Shown here: in pieces, positions 1 to 7,807 of the stretch
Layout: each line of letters begins with the position of its first letter
Numbering within the stretch: the stretch's first letter is position 1
Source: Collinsella aerofaciens
GTDB taxonomy: Bacteria; Actinomycetota; Coriobacteriia; Coriobacteriales; Coriobacteriaceae
Assembly (NCBI RefSeq): GCF_015548375.1
Contig: NZ_JADMWW010000015.1
Span: 1 to 64,000 of the forward strand
Reading direction: 5' to 3'
DNA length: 64,000 nucleotides
Program-made: the position numbers and the translations under genes
The notes under the pieces: model-generated
Database searches by the model: none
What the model saw: only the letters and a program-made list of their open reading frames with translations
Told to the model about the DNA's origin: nothing

Positions 1-121
1 CGCCGCGGCTGAATTAGACACTCACCATTGTCGGCCTAATCCGCGGTCTTTCATGCAGCAGGGGCTCTCAATGTTTTATGTCCTGCTCATATCGTCTCTG
101 TCGGCACCTGGGGACACTCCT

Positions 122-150
122 TAGTCATTGGGGACGCTCTTAAACGACTA
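122..150. repeat. 29-bp dispersed repeat, copy 1
   Basis: A 29-bp unit with TAGTC at one end and GACTA at the other. It recurs at 21430-21458 with 27 of 29 positions identical. Just upstream (about 107-118) lies a related GGGGACACTCC stretch, so this copy may be part of a longer diverged repeat. It lies between the unannotated left edge and recQ. No gene is evident in 1-227: the frames there are short. Confidence 0.75.
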
Positions 151-190
151 GTCTGGGCGGCGGCCGTGTGCTGCTGTCCGCGTGGCGGCG

Positions 191-196
191 TATAAT
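191..196 (+). promoter_or_regulatory. -10 box of recQ promoter
   Basis: A perfect TATAAT lies 32 bp before the recQ start codon. The -35 region (about 168-173, GTGCTG) is a poor match, so only the -10 is convincing. Confidence 0.5.
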
Positions 197-227
197 CGGC
201 GGCAGATGACTTGGACGTTAGGAAACC

Positions 228-2207
228 ATGACCGATAGCATGCAGCAGATGGCGCTCGACACGCTCGGCGCCTATTTTGGCTACACCTCGTTTCGCCCGG
301 GACAGGACCGCATGGTCGATGCGATCCTTGCCGGTCGCGATGCGCTGGGTGTTATGCCCACGGGCGCCGGCAAGTCCATTTGCTACCAGGTGCCCGCGCT
401 CATGCTACCCGGCATCACCTTTGTGGTGAGTCCGCTGCTGTCGCTTATGGAGGACCAGACCCGTGCGTTGCTCGCGGCGGGTGCGCGCCCCAGCTATCTC
501 AACTCCAGCCTTACCCCGGCCCAGCAAAACACCGTGCTCAAGCGGGCGCGCGAGGGCCGCTACCAGCTTATGTACGTGGCGCCCGAGCGCCTGCTCGAGC
601 CGCGCTTTTTAGCTTTTGCGCAGGAGGCCGCGGCGGACGGCGGCATCGGCGTGCCGCTCGTGGCCATTGACGAGGCCCACTGCGTGAGCCAATGGGGCCA
701 GGATTTCCGCCCCGCCTATCTGCAGATTCGCGAGTTCATCGATTCCCTGCCGCAGCGCCCTATCGTGGCGGCCTTTACCGCTACGGCGACCGAGCGCGTG
801 CGTGCGGACATTCAGCAGATGCTCGGTCTGCAAAATCCTGCGACGGTGGTGACGGGCTTCGATCGCAAGAACCTCTACTTTGGTTGCGAGGAGATGGGAG
901 ACAAGGCCAAGACCGCGTGGGTGCGCGACTATGTGATCGCGCATTCGAGCGAGAGCGGCATCGTGTATTGCTCGACCCGCAAGACGGTCGATGCGCTGGC
1001 CGCGGAGCTTGCCGAGGCACTGGGCCCCAGCGGCATTCGTGTGGGGCGCTACCATGCCGGCATGGGCAACGACGCCCGCCGCCAGAGCCAGCGTGCCTTT
1101 ATCGACGACGACATCCAGGTGATGGTTGCCACCAACGCCTTTGGCATGGGCATCGACAAGCCCAACGTGCGCTACGTGATCCACAACAACGTGCCCGAGA
1201 GCATCGAAGCCTACTACCAGGAGGCGGGCCGCGCCGGCCGCGATGGCGACCCGGCCAGCTGCTACTTGCTGTGGAACGGCAACGATTTTCGCATGCGCCG
1301 CTTTCTGATCGACCGCGGCGATGCTGCCGATGAGGCGCTCGACGACGAGCAGCGCGCGTGGGCGCTCCAGAATCGATATCGTCTGCTCAGCCAGATGGAG
1401 GGCTACTGCAATACCACCGGCTGCCTGCGCGAATACATGCTGCGCTACTTTGGCGACGAGGCCGCGGCCGAGCATGCCGCGGCCAGTACGGGCGGCACCG
1501 CCGCGGACGACGTCGAGAGCTGCGGCAACTGCAGCAACTGCCTCACGCAGTTCGAGGTCGAGGACGTCACCGATATGGCCCGCGCCGCCGTGCGCTACGT
1601 GGCCACGCGTCCCATGCGCTTTGGCAAGTCGCTCATCGCCGATGTGCTCCACGGCGGCAACACCGAGCGCATTCGCCAGATGCATTTGGACGAGGACTGC
1701 GGCTACGGTGAGCTGTCGAGCGAATCGGTCGGGCGCATCAAGGATATCATCGGCCAGCTGTGCGGCCGCGGTTATCTGGCCACCTCGCAGGGGCAGTACC
1801 CAGTCGTGGGACTGGGTCCGCGTGCCGGCGAGGTCGAGGACGAGGCGTTCGCCTTTACCGTTAAGCGTCGCGCGTCCAAGCGCAAGGCCTCGGCCCGCGC
1901 CCGCCGCGCCGTCGATCTGCTGCGCGAGGAGGCCGAGCTGGATCAGCGCCCGCGCGTTGGCGACGATGCCGAGCTGTTCGAGCGCCTGCGTGCCCTCCGC
2001 AAGGAGATCTCGACGGAGCTGGAGATGGCGCCGTATATGGTCTTTTCCGACAAGGCCCTGCGCGGCCTGTGCCGCCTGCGTCCGCAGACGCGCGAGGAGC
2101 TGATCCAGGTCAACGGCATTGGCGAGAAAAAAGCCGACGCCTTTGGCGAGCAGTTTATGGCGGCGATTGAAGAGTTTGAGTCCGAGCATGCGCGGGATGG
2201 AGCGTAA
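228..2207 (+). CDS. recQ: ATP-dependent DNA helicase RecQ
   Basis: A 659-residue 3'-5' superfamily 2 helicase of the RecQ family, used in recombination and repair of stalled forks. Visible motifs: Walker A MPTGAGKS (residues 43-50), DEAH box (148-151) followed by the RecQ-typical CVSQWGQDFRP loop, the C-terminal helicase domain with QEAGRAGRDG, a zinc module with Cys399 and CxxCxxC at 432-438, and an HRDC domain near 573-648. Length is normal for a RecQ with one HRDC. The start is the ATG at 228, preceded by a weak GTTAGGAAACC ribosome site. The next gene begins 3 bp after the stop, so the GntR regulator may be co-transcribed. Confidence 0.96.
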   Translation: MTDSMQQMALDTLGAYFGYTSFRPGQDRMVDAILAGRDALGVMPTGAGKSICYQVPALMLPGITFVVSPLLSLMEDQTRALLAAGARPSYLNSSLTPAQQNTVLKRAREGRYQLMYVAPERLLEPRFLAFAQEAAADGGIGVPLVAIDEAHCVSQWGQDFRPAYLQIREFIDSLPQRPIVAAFTATATERVRADIQQMLGLQNPATVVTGFDRKNLYFGCEEMGDKAKTAWVRDYVIAHSSESGIVYCSTRKTVDALAAELAEALGPSGIRVGRYHAGMGNDARRQSQRAFIDDDIQVMVATNAFGMGIDKPNVRYVIHNNVPESIEAYYQEAGRAGRDGDPASCYLLWNGNDFRMRRFLIDRGDAADEALDDEQRAWALQNRYRLLSQMEGYCNTTGCLREYMLRYFGDEAAAEHAAASTGGTAADDVESCGNCSNCLTQFEVEDVTDMARAAVRYVATRPMRFGKSLIADVLHGGNTERIRQMHLDEDCGYGELSSESVGRIKDIIGQLCGRGYLATSQGQYPVVGLGPRAGEVEDEAFAFTVKRRASKRKASARARRAVDLLREEAELDQRPRVGDDAELFERLRALRKEISTELEMAPYMVFSDKALRGLCRLRPQTREELIQVNGIGEKKADAFGEQFMAAIEEFESEHARDGA

Positions 2208-2209
2208 CG

Positions 2210-2965
2210 ATGGCATTCGACGATAAAACCGACCGCACTGACGTGCCCGCCGTGCCGCTGTACCAGCAGGTTATGGACGACCTAAAGGGCGAGATCGCGC
2301 GCGGCGTGTACGCAGCCGGCTCGCGCATCCCTGCCGAGATAGAGCTCGCGAAGTCCTACGGCGTGGGGCGCATCACCGTGCGCCGCGCCATCGAGGAGCT
2401 GTCGCGCGCGGGGTATCTCAACCGCCAGCAGGGGAGGGGCACGTTTGTGTGCGCTCCCAAGCTCAAGCGCAAGATTCGCCAGAAGGGTGACGTCCAGAGC
2501 TTTACTGAGGGTTGTGCTGCCAACGACATGGTGCCGGGTGCGCGTCTGGTGTCGCGCACGGTGGTCGCGGCGACGCACGAGGATGCGGCGTTCTTTGGCG
2601 TGGAGCCCGGCTGCGAGCTTATCGTGGTCGAGCGCGTGCGCACGGCCGACGGCATCCCCGTCATGCTCGAGAACAACGCCTTTGTGCTCGCCGACCATCC
2701 CTACCTGCAGACGCTGGCCGACGAGGACCTCACCGATAACTCAATCTTTGCGCTCGTTGCCGAGCATTCGGGTCGCGCGCCGCTCAAGTCCGACCCCTGC
2801 ACCGTGGAGATTGCGCTTGCCGATGCTCAGACGGCCCCGCTGCTGGAGGTGCCGGTCGGTGAGCCGCTCTTCTATATGGAGGCGTACTTTACCGACGCTG
2901 GCGGGCGCCCTCTACTGCTCGGCCGCCAAAAGATCGTGGGCTCGCGCTACGTCTTCGACATCTAA
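2210..2965 (+). CDS. GntR-family transcriptional regulator (HutC/UTRA type)
   Basis: A 251-residue repressor-type protein. Residues about 15-80 form a GntR winged helix-turn-helix (LYQQVMDDLKGEIARG, then GVGRITVRRAIEELSRAGYL and the wing GRGTFV). Residues about 100-245 fit a UTRA ligand-binding domain, which usually senses a phosphosugar or related metabolite. It sits immediately upstream of a SIS-domain sugar-phosphate gene, and near-identical motifs flank the promoter between the two genes. I infer that it controls that gene and responds to its sugar substrate. The exact ligand cannot be read from sequence. Confidence 0.93.
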   Translation: MAFDDKTDRTDVPAVPLYQQVMDDLKGEIARGVYAAGSRIPAEIELAKSYGVGRITVRRAIEELSRAGYLNRQQGRGTFVCAPKLKRKIRQKGDVQSFTEGCAANDMVPGARLVSRTVVAATHEDAAFFGVEPGCELIVVERVRTADGIPVMLENNAFVLADHPYLQTLADEDLTDNSIFALVAEHSGRAPLKSDPCTVEIALADAQTAPLLEVPVGEPLFYMEAYFTDAGGRPLLLGRQKIVGSRYVFDI

Positions 2966-2974
2966 CGTCCACAG

Positions 2975-2994
2975 ATAGAACAACATAGAACAAC
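2975..2994. promoter_or_regulatory. candidate GntR operator, upstream copy
   Basis: ATAGAACAACATAGAACAAC. Itself a direct repeat of TAGAACAAC. A second near-copy lies 62 bp downstream (3037-3056), on the other side of a TATAAA -10 box. The pair is placed as expected for repression of the SIS gene by the adjacent GntR protein. Confidence 0.6.
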
Positions 2995-3031
2995 TTTGGT
3001 GAAATGACTTCACGGGCGTTGCCGTGCGTGT

Positions 3032-3056
3032 TATAAATAGGACAACATAGAACGAC
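3032..3056 (+). promoter_or_regulatory. -10 box and second candidate GntR operator
   Basis: TATAAA at 3032-3037 is directly followed by ATAGGACAACATAGAACGAC (3037-3056), which matches the upstream motif at 17 of 20 positions. An operator over the -10 and start site would block transcription of the SIS gene. The -35 (TTCACG, 3009-3014, 17-bp spacing) is weak. Confidence 0.55.
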
Positions 3057-3109
3057 AGCAGGTACGAGCCGTCGTCGCTCAAAGCCGCCCCACAAGGAGG
3101 AACATCACC

Positions 3110-4078
3110 ATGAACGCACATGATCTGGTTCAGGAAATCATCGAGCGCAAGGGCAAGATTGAGAACGTCTTTTGGATCGCCTGCGGCGGTTCGATGATTG
3201 ACCTGATGCCGGCCAACGAGCTGCTCAAGCGCGAGGCCACTACGTTTACCTCGACGGTCTACACGGCACGCGAGTTTTGCCTGACGGCCCCCAAGAGTCT
3301 TGGCGAGAAGTCGCTCGTCATCGCCTGCAGCCACAGCGGCAACACGCAGGAGGTCGTCGACGGCTGCGAGATGGCACTGGCTGCCGGTGCCGAGGTCGTC
3401 GCCATGACCGACTGCGAGGGCTCCAAGATCGACAACGGCAAGTGGACCACCTGGGTCTACCCCTGGGGCGAGGGCGTGCCGCAGGCCGAGGTGCCGCAGG
3501 GCATCGGCGCTCTGATCGCTGCCGAGCTGCTCGACCAGCAGGAAGGCTACGAGGCACTCGCCGACATGTACGAGGGCCTCAAGCAGATGGATGCGCTGCT
3601 GCCCGCCGCCCGCGAGAAGGTCAACGCCGAGCTGGGCGATCGCTTTGCCGAGCTCTGCCAGCAGCACAAGTTCTTCTATATCCTGGGCTCCGGCCCTAAC
3701 TTTAGCCAGACCTACGCCATGGCAATTTGCTCGCTCATGGAGATGCAGTGGCAGCACTGCTGCTACATCCACTCCGGCGAGTACTTCCACGGCCCGTTCG
3801 AAGCCACCGAGCCCGGCGTGTTCTACTTTGTGCAGCTTGGCGCGGGCGAGTGCCGTCCCATGGAGGAGCGCGCTCTTGCGTTCCTCAACGCGCACACCGA
3901 TACAGTCATGGTGCTCGATGCGCTTGAGTACGGCGTGGGCGAAGTGCCTGCCAGCGTGCGTTCGTTCCTGGAGCCGATCTTCTTCTACAACATGAGCTGC
4001 GAGCTGCGCGCCGCCCGCGGCAAGGTGTTCGATCACAGCCCCGAGGTTCGTCGCTACATGGGCATCGAGCAGTACTAG
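3110..4078 (+). CDS. SIS-domain sugar-phosphate protein (FrlB/GlmS-C-like deglycase or isomerase)
   Basis: A 322-residue cytoplasmic protein with two SIS modules. The first has the phosphosugar-binding loop CGGSMIDLMPA (near 25-35) and ACSHSGNTQEVV (near 70-80). The second begins near ILGSGPNFSQTYA. The closest family in layout is fructosamine/glucoselysine-6-phosphate deglycase (FrlB) and the isomerase half of GlmS; it lacks the GlmS amidotransferase half. The ribosome site AAGGAGG sits 10 bp before the ATG. No kinase or sugar transporter gene is next to it in this window, so the substrate stays open. It ends in a bidirectional terminator shared with the convergent dehydrogenase gene. Confidence 0.85.
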   Translation: MNAHDLVQEIIERKGKIENVFWIACGGSMIDLMPANELLKREATTFTSTVYTAREFCLTAPKSLGEKSLVIACSHSGNTQEVVDGCEMALAAGAEVVAMTDCEGSKIDNGKWTTWVYPWGEGVPQAEVPQGIGALIAAELLDQQEGYEALADMYEGLKQMDALLPAAREKVNAELGDRFAELCQQHKFFYILGSGPNFSQTYAMAICSLMEMQWQHCCYIHSGEYFHGPFEATEPGVFYFVQLGAGECRPMEERALAFLNAHTDTVMVLDALEYGVGEVPASVRSFLEPIFFYNMSCELRAARGKVFDHSPEVRRYMGIEQY

Positions 4079-4129
4079 GTAACGGGAAAAGTATTCACCT
4101 TCGATTCGCAAGCGTGTCGTGTGAGTCAA

Positions 4130-4169
4130 AAAGCGGGCCGTGCCGGGGATTTCCGGCACGGCCCGCTTT
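4130..4169. terminator. bidirectional terminator between SIS gene and dehydrogenase
   Basis: A 17-bp inverted repeat beginning AAAGCGGGCCGTGCCGG with a 5-6-nt loop and A/T tracts on both outer sides. It serves two convergent genes. Confidence 0.88.
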
Positions 4170-4210
4170 GCATGGCGTCCGTATGAGCGAGGTGTCGCGG
4201 CAACCGACGC

Positions 4211-5188
4211 TTACTTGGCGTCGTAGGCCTCGGCATCCCACCAGTCGAGCTGGGCGATGTTGTCGCGAATGTGCTGGCAGCTCTTGTGGAAGCCCTCGAG
4301 CTCGTGCTCGGACAGGTCGAGCGTGTAGACCTCCTCGACGCCCTCGGCACCGATCACGCACGGCAGGGAGGTAAAGATGCCCTCCTCGCCATACTGGCCG
4401 GTCATGAGCGTGGATGCCGAAAGCACGGCGTGCTCGTTGTGCAGCAGGGCGGCGCAGACGCGAGCGGCGGAGTTGGCGACGGCGTACTCGGTGCACTGCT
4501 TGCCGGCGTAGGTCACATAGCCGCCCTTGCGTGCGAGCTCCTCGACCTCCATGTGGTCGAAGGCGTACTTGTCGGGGTTTTCGGCCTGAAGCTCGTTGAG
4601 GCTCTTGCCGGCGATGGTTGCTGCCTTAAAGGCGGCCAGCTGGCTAAAGCCGTGCTCGCCGATCATGTAGGCGTCGATGGACTTGGGGCTCACGCCGACC
4701 TTCTTGGAGATCTCGGTGCGCAGGCGGGCGGAGTCCAGGCCGCAGCCCGAGCCGATGATCTTCTTGGGATCGTAGCCGGTCAGGTGCCACAGCTCGGTAC
4801 ACACGACGTCGCAGGGGTTGGAGATGCTTACAAAGATGCCGTCGAAGCCGGCGTCGACGATGCGCTTGGCAAAGGTGCGGGCGGCGTCGGTGGTAAAGAA
4901 TAGTTCACCGTCGCGGTTGCCGGCGGCCAGCGCAACCTTGCCGGCGGCGTTGACGATGACGTCGCAGCAGGCAAGCTCCTCGTAGTGGTCGTAGCAGTTG
5001 ACGATCTTGGTGTTGTACGGGACAAACGAAAGGGAGTCGCGCAGGTCCTGGACCTCGGACGTCACCTTGGCCTCGTTGATATCGCACAGGTACAGCTCAT
5101 CGGCAATGCCCTGCATGAGCAGACTGTTGGCAACATGTGCTCCTACGTGGCCCTGGCCGACCACACCGATCTTACGCGTTTGGTACAT
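4211..5188 (-). CDS. L-lactate/L-2-hydroxyisocaproate dehydrogenase-like protein
   Basis: A 325-residue NAD-dependent 2-hydroxyacid dehydrogenase of the LDH/MDH family. It shows the Rossmann loop GQGHVG (11-16), an NAD-selecting Asp in CDI (36-38), ISNPCDV, the substrate/catalytic region LDSARLRTEI and catalytic His179 in GEHGFSQ. The mobile loop (AAGNRDGELFF) lacks the usual lactate-dehydrogenase arginine pattern. The C-terminal half (ARKGGYVTYAGKQCTEYA) resembles L-2-hydroxyisocaproate dehydrogenase, so a branched or bulky 2-oxoacid substrate is possible. I chose the ATG at 5188, which has GAAAGGA 8 bp upstream, over an in-frame ATG 93 bp further upstream. Confidence 0.88.
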   Translation of the reverse strand: MYQTRKIGVVGQGHVGAHVANSLLMQGIADELYLCDINEAKVTSEVQDLRDSLSFVPYNTKIVNCYDHYEELACCDVIVNAAGKVALAAGNRDGELFFTTDAARTFAKRIVDAGFDGIFVSISNPCDVVCTELWHLTGYDPKKIIGSGCGLDSARLRTEISKKVGVSPKSIDAYMIGEHGFSQLAAFKAATIAGKSLNELQAENPDKYAFDHMEVEELARKGGYVTYAGKQCTEYAVANSAARVCAALLHNEHAVLSASTLMTGQYGEEGIFTSLPCVIGAEGVEEVYTLDLSEHELEGFHKSCQHIRDNIAQLDWWDAEAYDAK

Positions 5189-5398
5189 ATATGTATCCTT
5201 TCGGCCGAGTTTTTCGCGTCGAACCATTGTAGCGTCCTGCTGCCACTTTGCTAGGCTAAAGCGCCATAGATTTTTGGGCATGCCTTAATCTCTACTTTTG
5301 GAGTGATTTGGGCCGCTGACGGCATCGCCGGGCGATGTGCTCGCGCGGATGGGGCCGGTCGTTGTACCATAACTGCAACTGACTCGTAAGGAGCATTC

Positions 5399-6325
5399 AT
5401 GCCCATTCGCATCCCCGACGCCCTCCCTGCCGCCGCGCAGCTCGAGAGCGAGAACATCTTTGTCATGACCGAGTACCGCGCGCTGCACCAGGACATCCGT
5501 CCGCTGCGCGTGCTCATCCTCAACCTCATGCCCACCAAAATCGCTACCGAGACGCAGATCATGCGCAAGCTCTCCAACACGCCGCTGCAGGTGGAGGTGG
5601 ACCTGCTGCGCACCAAGACGCACGAGGCCACGCACGTGAGCGCCGGCCACCTGGAGACGTTCTACCGCACGTTCGACGACATCCGCGACATCCACTACGA
5701 CGGCCTGATCATCACGGGCGCGCCGGTGGAGCAGATGCCGTTCGAGGAGGTCGACTACTGGCCCGAGCTCTGCCAGATCATGGACTGGTCCACCACGCAC
5801 GTGCACTCCACGCTGCACATTTGCTGGGGCGCGCAGGCGGGCCTGTATCACCACTACGGTATTCAGAAGCACGACCTGCCGGCTAAGGCGAGCGGCGTGT
5901 TCGAGCATCATCTGGTAAAGCCGCAAAGCCCGCTGGTCCGCGGTTTCGATGACCGCTTCTACGCCGTGCACTCGCGCAACACCGACGTGCGCCGCGAGGA
6001 CGTGGAGGCCGAGCCGCAGCTCGAGGTCGTGGCCGTGTCCGACGAGGTGGGCCTGTACATCGTCAAGTCGACCGACAGCCGCCGCTTCTTTGTCTTTGGT
6101 CACCCCGAGTACGATACCGACACGCTGCGCCTGGAGTACGAGCGCGACGTGAAGCGCGGGCTCAACCCGGAGGTTCCGGCGAACTATTTCCCGGGCGATG
6201 ACCCCACGGCAGAGCCGCGCAACGTCTGGCGCAGCCAGGCTCAGCTGTTCTACACCAACTGGCTCAACTACTACGTCTACCAGACCACGCCCTACGACCT
6301 AGCCCGAGCCGGCGAGGAGCACTAG
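5399..6325 (+). CDS. metA: MetA-type homoserine O-acyltransferase (predicted O-acetyl specificity)
   Basis: A 308-residue enzyme that activates homoserine for methionine synthesis. The glutamine-amidotransferase-like fold is clear: catalytic Cys142 in [19 protein letters not shown], and the C-terminal FGHPEYD histidine-glutamate region. Residue numbering matches the E. coli enzyme. Position 111 is Glu; in studied MetA proteins Glu111 goes with acetyl-CoA use and Gly111 with succinyl-CoA. I therefore expect homoserine O-acetyltransferase activity even though annotation pipelines usually call this family succinyltransferase. Start ATG 5399 has GTAAGGAG just upstream. I saw no SAM riboswitch in the 110-bp leader. 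Confidence 0.94.
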   Translation: MPIRIPDALPAAAQLESENIFVMTEYRALHQDIRPLRVLILNLMPTKIATETQIMRKLSNTPLQVEVDLLRTKTHEATHVSAGHLETFYRTFDDIRDIHYDGLIITGAPVEQMPFEEVDYWPELCQIMDWSTTHVHSTLHICWGAQAGLYHHYGIQKHDLPAKASGVFEHHLVKPQSPLVRGFDDRFYAVHSRNTDVRREDVEAEPQLEVVAVSDEVGLYIVKSTDSRRFFVFGHPEYDTDTLRLEYERDVKRGLNPEVPANYFPGDDPTAEPRNVWRSQAQLFYTNWLNYYVYQTTPYDLARAGEEH

Positions 6326-6348
6326 GCTGCCGAGAGACGCGCCGGCAT

Positions 6349-6945
6349 TTAGGCGCTGATGATGTTGGGTAGCGGCAGGTCGTGGGCGTCGGCGGGGACG
6401 CGGTCGACGCGTTGCTCCTCAAAGGCGATGCCGATGATGTGGCACGATGCCGAGAGCGTGGGCAGGTAGCGGTCGTAGCAACCGCCGCCGTAGCCCAGGC
6501 GCGCGCCGGTTTGATCGAAGGCCACGAGCGGCGCAACAATCATGTCGAATGCTTCGGCAGGCACGATAGGGAAGCGGCTGCTGTCGATGTCCGTGGCTGC
6601 GAAGGCCCGCGTGGGGTGGACGATAAACGGTGCCACGGACGCATCGTCGGCGGCAACTGCCCGCATGCACATGCGCTGGCCACAAGCTGCGGCATCAATT
6701 GCCGAGAGCATGCACGGATAGGCCACGCGCCAGCCGCGTTTGGCGGCCGCAGCGGCAAACGCGGCAGGGTCTGCCTCGGAACCCATTGCGGCATAGACGG
6801 CAACGGTGCGCGACGCCGCGGCATCCAAGCGATCCGACAGCTCAACCAGCCGTGCACAGATATCAGCAGACTTCGCTGCCCGCACATTCAAATCGAGAGC
6901 ATCGCGCCGAGCAATCACCGCCCTCCGCAACTCAGCCTTATCCAT
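6349..6945 (-). CDS. 5-formyltetrahydrofolate cyclo-ligase
   Basis: A 198-residue cytoplasmic enzyme converting 5-formyl-THF to 5,10-methenyl-THF with ATP. The family hallmark GYGGGCYDRYL lies in the C-terminal half, and the N-terminus DKAELRRAVIARRDAL is typical of the substrate-binding region. I start at the ATG at 6945 (MDKAEL) because the family begins there; an in-frame ATG lies 9 codons upstream. It converges with metA and lies downstream of hicB on the same strand, separated by a terminator-repeat element. Confidence 0.9.
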   Translation of the reverse strand: MDKAELRRAVIARRDALDLNVRAAKSADICARLVELSDRLDAAASRTVAVYAAMGSEADPAAFAAAAAKRGWRVAYPCMLSAIDAAACGQRMCMRAVAADDASVAPFIVHPTRAFAATDIDSSRFPIVPAEAFDMIVAPLVAFDQTGARLGYGGGCYDRYLPTLSASCHIIGIAFEEQRVDRVPADAHDLPLPNIISA

Positions 6946-6962
6946 CCCAGCCTCCTCTAGCA

Positions 6963-7014
6963 AACCTGCCAAAAAGGGACAGGTTTATTTTGGCAGGTTT
7001 TATCTGGGCAAACG
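6963..7014. repeat. 52-bp terminator-associated dispersed repeat, copy 1
   Basis: A 52-bp unit beginning AACCTGCCAAAAAGGGACAG. It recurs in reverse orientation at 58089-58140 with only three or four differences, and a diverged forward copy starts near 57980. In both good copies the unit abuts a hairpin with a 17-bp stem and lies on the 3' side of the upstream gene (hicB here, proC there). Confidence 0.85.
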
Positions 7015-7015
7015 T

Positions 7016-7052
7016 CGAGGCCGCCACAAAGGTGCCCTTTGTGGCGGCCTCG
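7016..7052 (-). terminator. 17-bp-stem hairpin downstream of hicB
   Basis: Perfect inverted repeat of 17 bp (CGAGGCCGCCACAAAGG) with a 3-nt loop. It lies 14 bp beyond the hicB stop. There is no long T-run directly after it; instead the 52-bp repeat follows, whose minus strand contains CCCTTTTTGGC. Confidence 0.65.
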
Positions 7053-7066
7053 ACTCGACGTTGGCT

Positions 7067-7396
7067 TCACAGCGCCGCAGCGATTGCTTCAGTCACAAAC
7101 TTATTGAGTGACTCACCCTTCTTTGCCGCTGCCAGTGCCGCCTGTTTGTGAAGCTCGGAACCCGTTCTTACGTTGAACGAGCCCTTAAAAGCCCGCTCGG
7201 GTTCCTTGCCCTTCTCGGCGCAAAACTCAAGGTAATCGTCGACGGCGTCGTGGAAGCATTGCTCCACTTCTTCAGCCGTGGAGCCTTCAAATACGATTGC
7301 GTCCCTAATGCCGGCGACCATACCTGTTAGCACATGCTGTTCGGCATCGAACTCGACCGGGGCGAAATAACCCTTGTATGCCAAAACGTTACTCAT
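7067..7396 (-). CDS. hicB: HicB-family antitoxin
   Basis: A 109-residue antitoxin. The N-terminal half (YKGYFAPVEFDAEQHVLTGMVAGIRDAIVFEG) is the HicB pseudo-RNase H fold, and the C-terminal HKQAALAAAKKGESLNKFVTEAI is a ribbon-helix-helix DNA-binding tail, so it should neutralise HicA and repress the operon. The ATG at 7396 has GGAGG 5-6 bp upstream and is preferred to another ATG 15 bp earlier. It overlaps the hicA stop by a few bases, indicating translational coupling. Confidence 0.9.
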   Translation of the reverse strand: MSNVLAYKGYFAPVEFDAEQHVLTGMVAGIRDAIVFEGSTAEEVEQCFHDAVDDYLEFCAEKGKEPERAFKGSFNVRTGSELHKQAALAAAKKGESLNKFVTEAIAAAL

Positions 7397-7652
7397 GACT
7401 ACCTCCGACATCTTGCAGAAAGCGAACGATGTTTCGAATGGTCCCCGCTGTCAATTCGTCAGATGGATGAGGCGCGTGCATTACGAACATCCTGCCATCT
7501 GATGGCCTGTAGAAGCGAACGCGCGATCCGGACGTCTTGCCTTTGCTGTCCATTTCAAAGCCATATGAAGCCATAACTTTAAGAAAGTCAGCAAATCTAT
7601 ACGTTGAAGGACAGCTAAGCAGCTGGGCGATGAGTTTATCGGATCGAGTCAT
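7389..7652 (-). CDS. hicA: HicA-family mRNA interferase toxin
   Basis: An 87-residue dsRBD-like toxin, first gene of the pair. TSGSRVRFYRP followed by MHAPHPSDEL and GTIRNIVRFL follow the HicA fold seen in many gut Firmicutes and Actinobacteria, where the second motif supplies histidines in the form HxPHP. The canonical GSHH histidine is replaced by GSRV here. It is 3 residues longer than many HicA proteins. Start ATG at 7652. Confidence 0.85.
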   Translation of the reverse strand: MTRSDKLIAQLLSCPSTYRFADFLKVMASYGFEMDSKGKTSGSRVRFYRPSDGRMFVMHAPHPSDELTAGTIRNIVRFLQDVGGSHE

Positions 7653-7807
7653 CCCGCCTCACATTCTGCAACTATATTCTAGTTGCAATTTCAGTTCGAT
7701 GCAAGCACCTCTACTATAGAACATGTGTGCGTATAGAACAAGTGTTCGAACTACCACGAAGGGCGCCTGTGAACTGCGCCCTTCGTGGTAGTTTTGCTTG
7801 CCGTGCC

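Noticed and set aside
1..121. C-terminus of a gene entering from the left edge
   Set aside because: One frame is open from base 2 to 121 but has no recognisable sequence; others stop at once. Not enough to call.
609..2216. 535-codon open frame antisense to recQ
   Set aside because: Mirror of high-GC codon use; the plus strand has full RecQ motifs and the antisense translation is low-complexity Ala/Gly/Arg/His.
5289..5398. SAM riboswitch before metA
   Set aside because: Leader too short and no SAM-box motifs seen.
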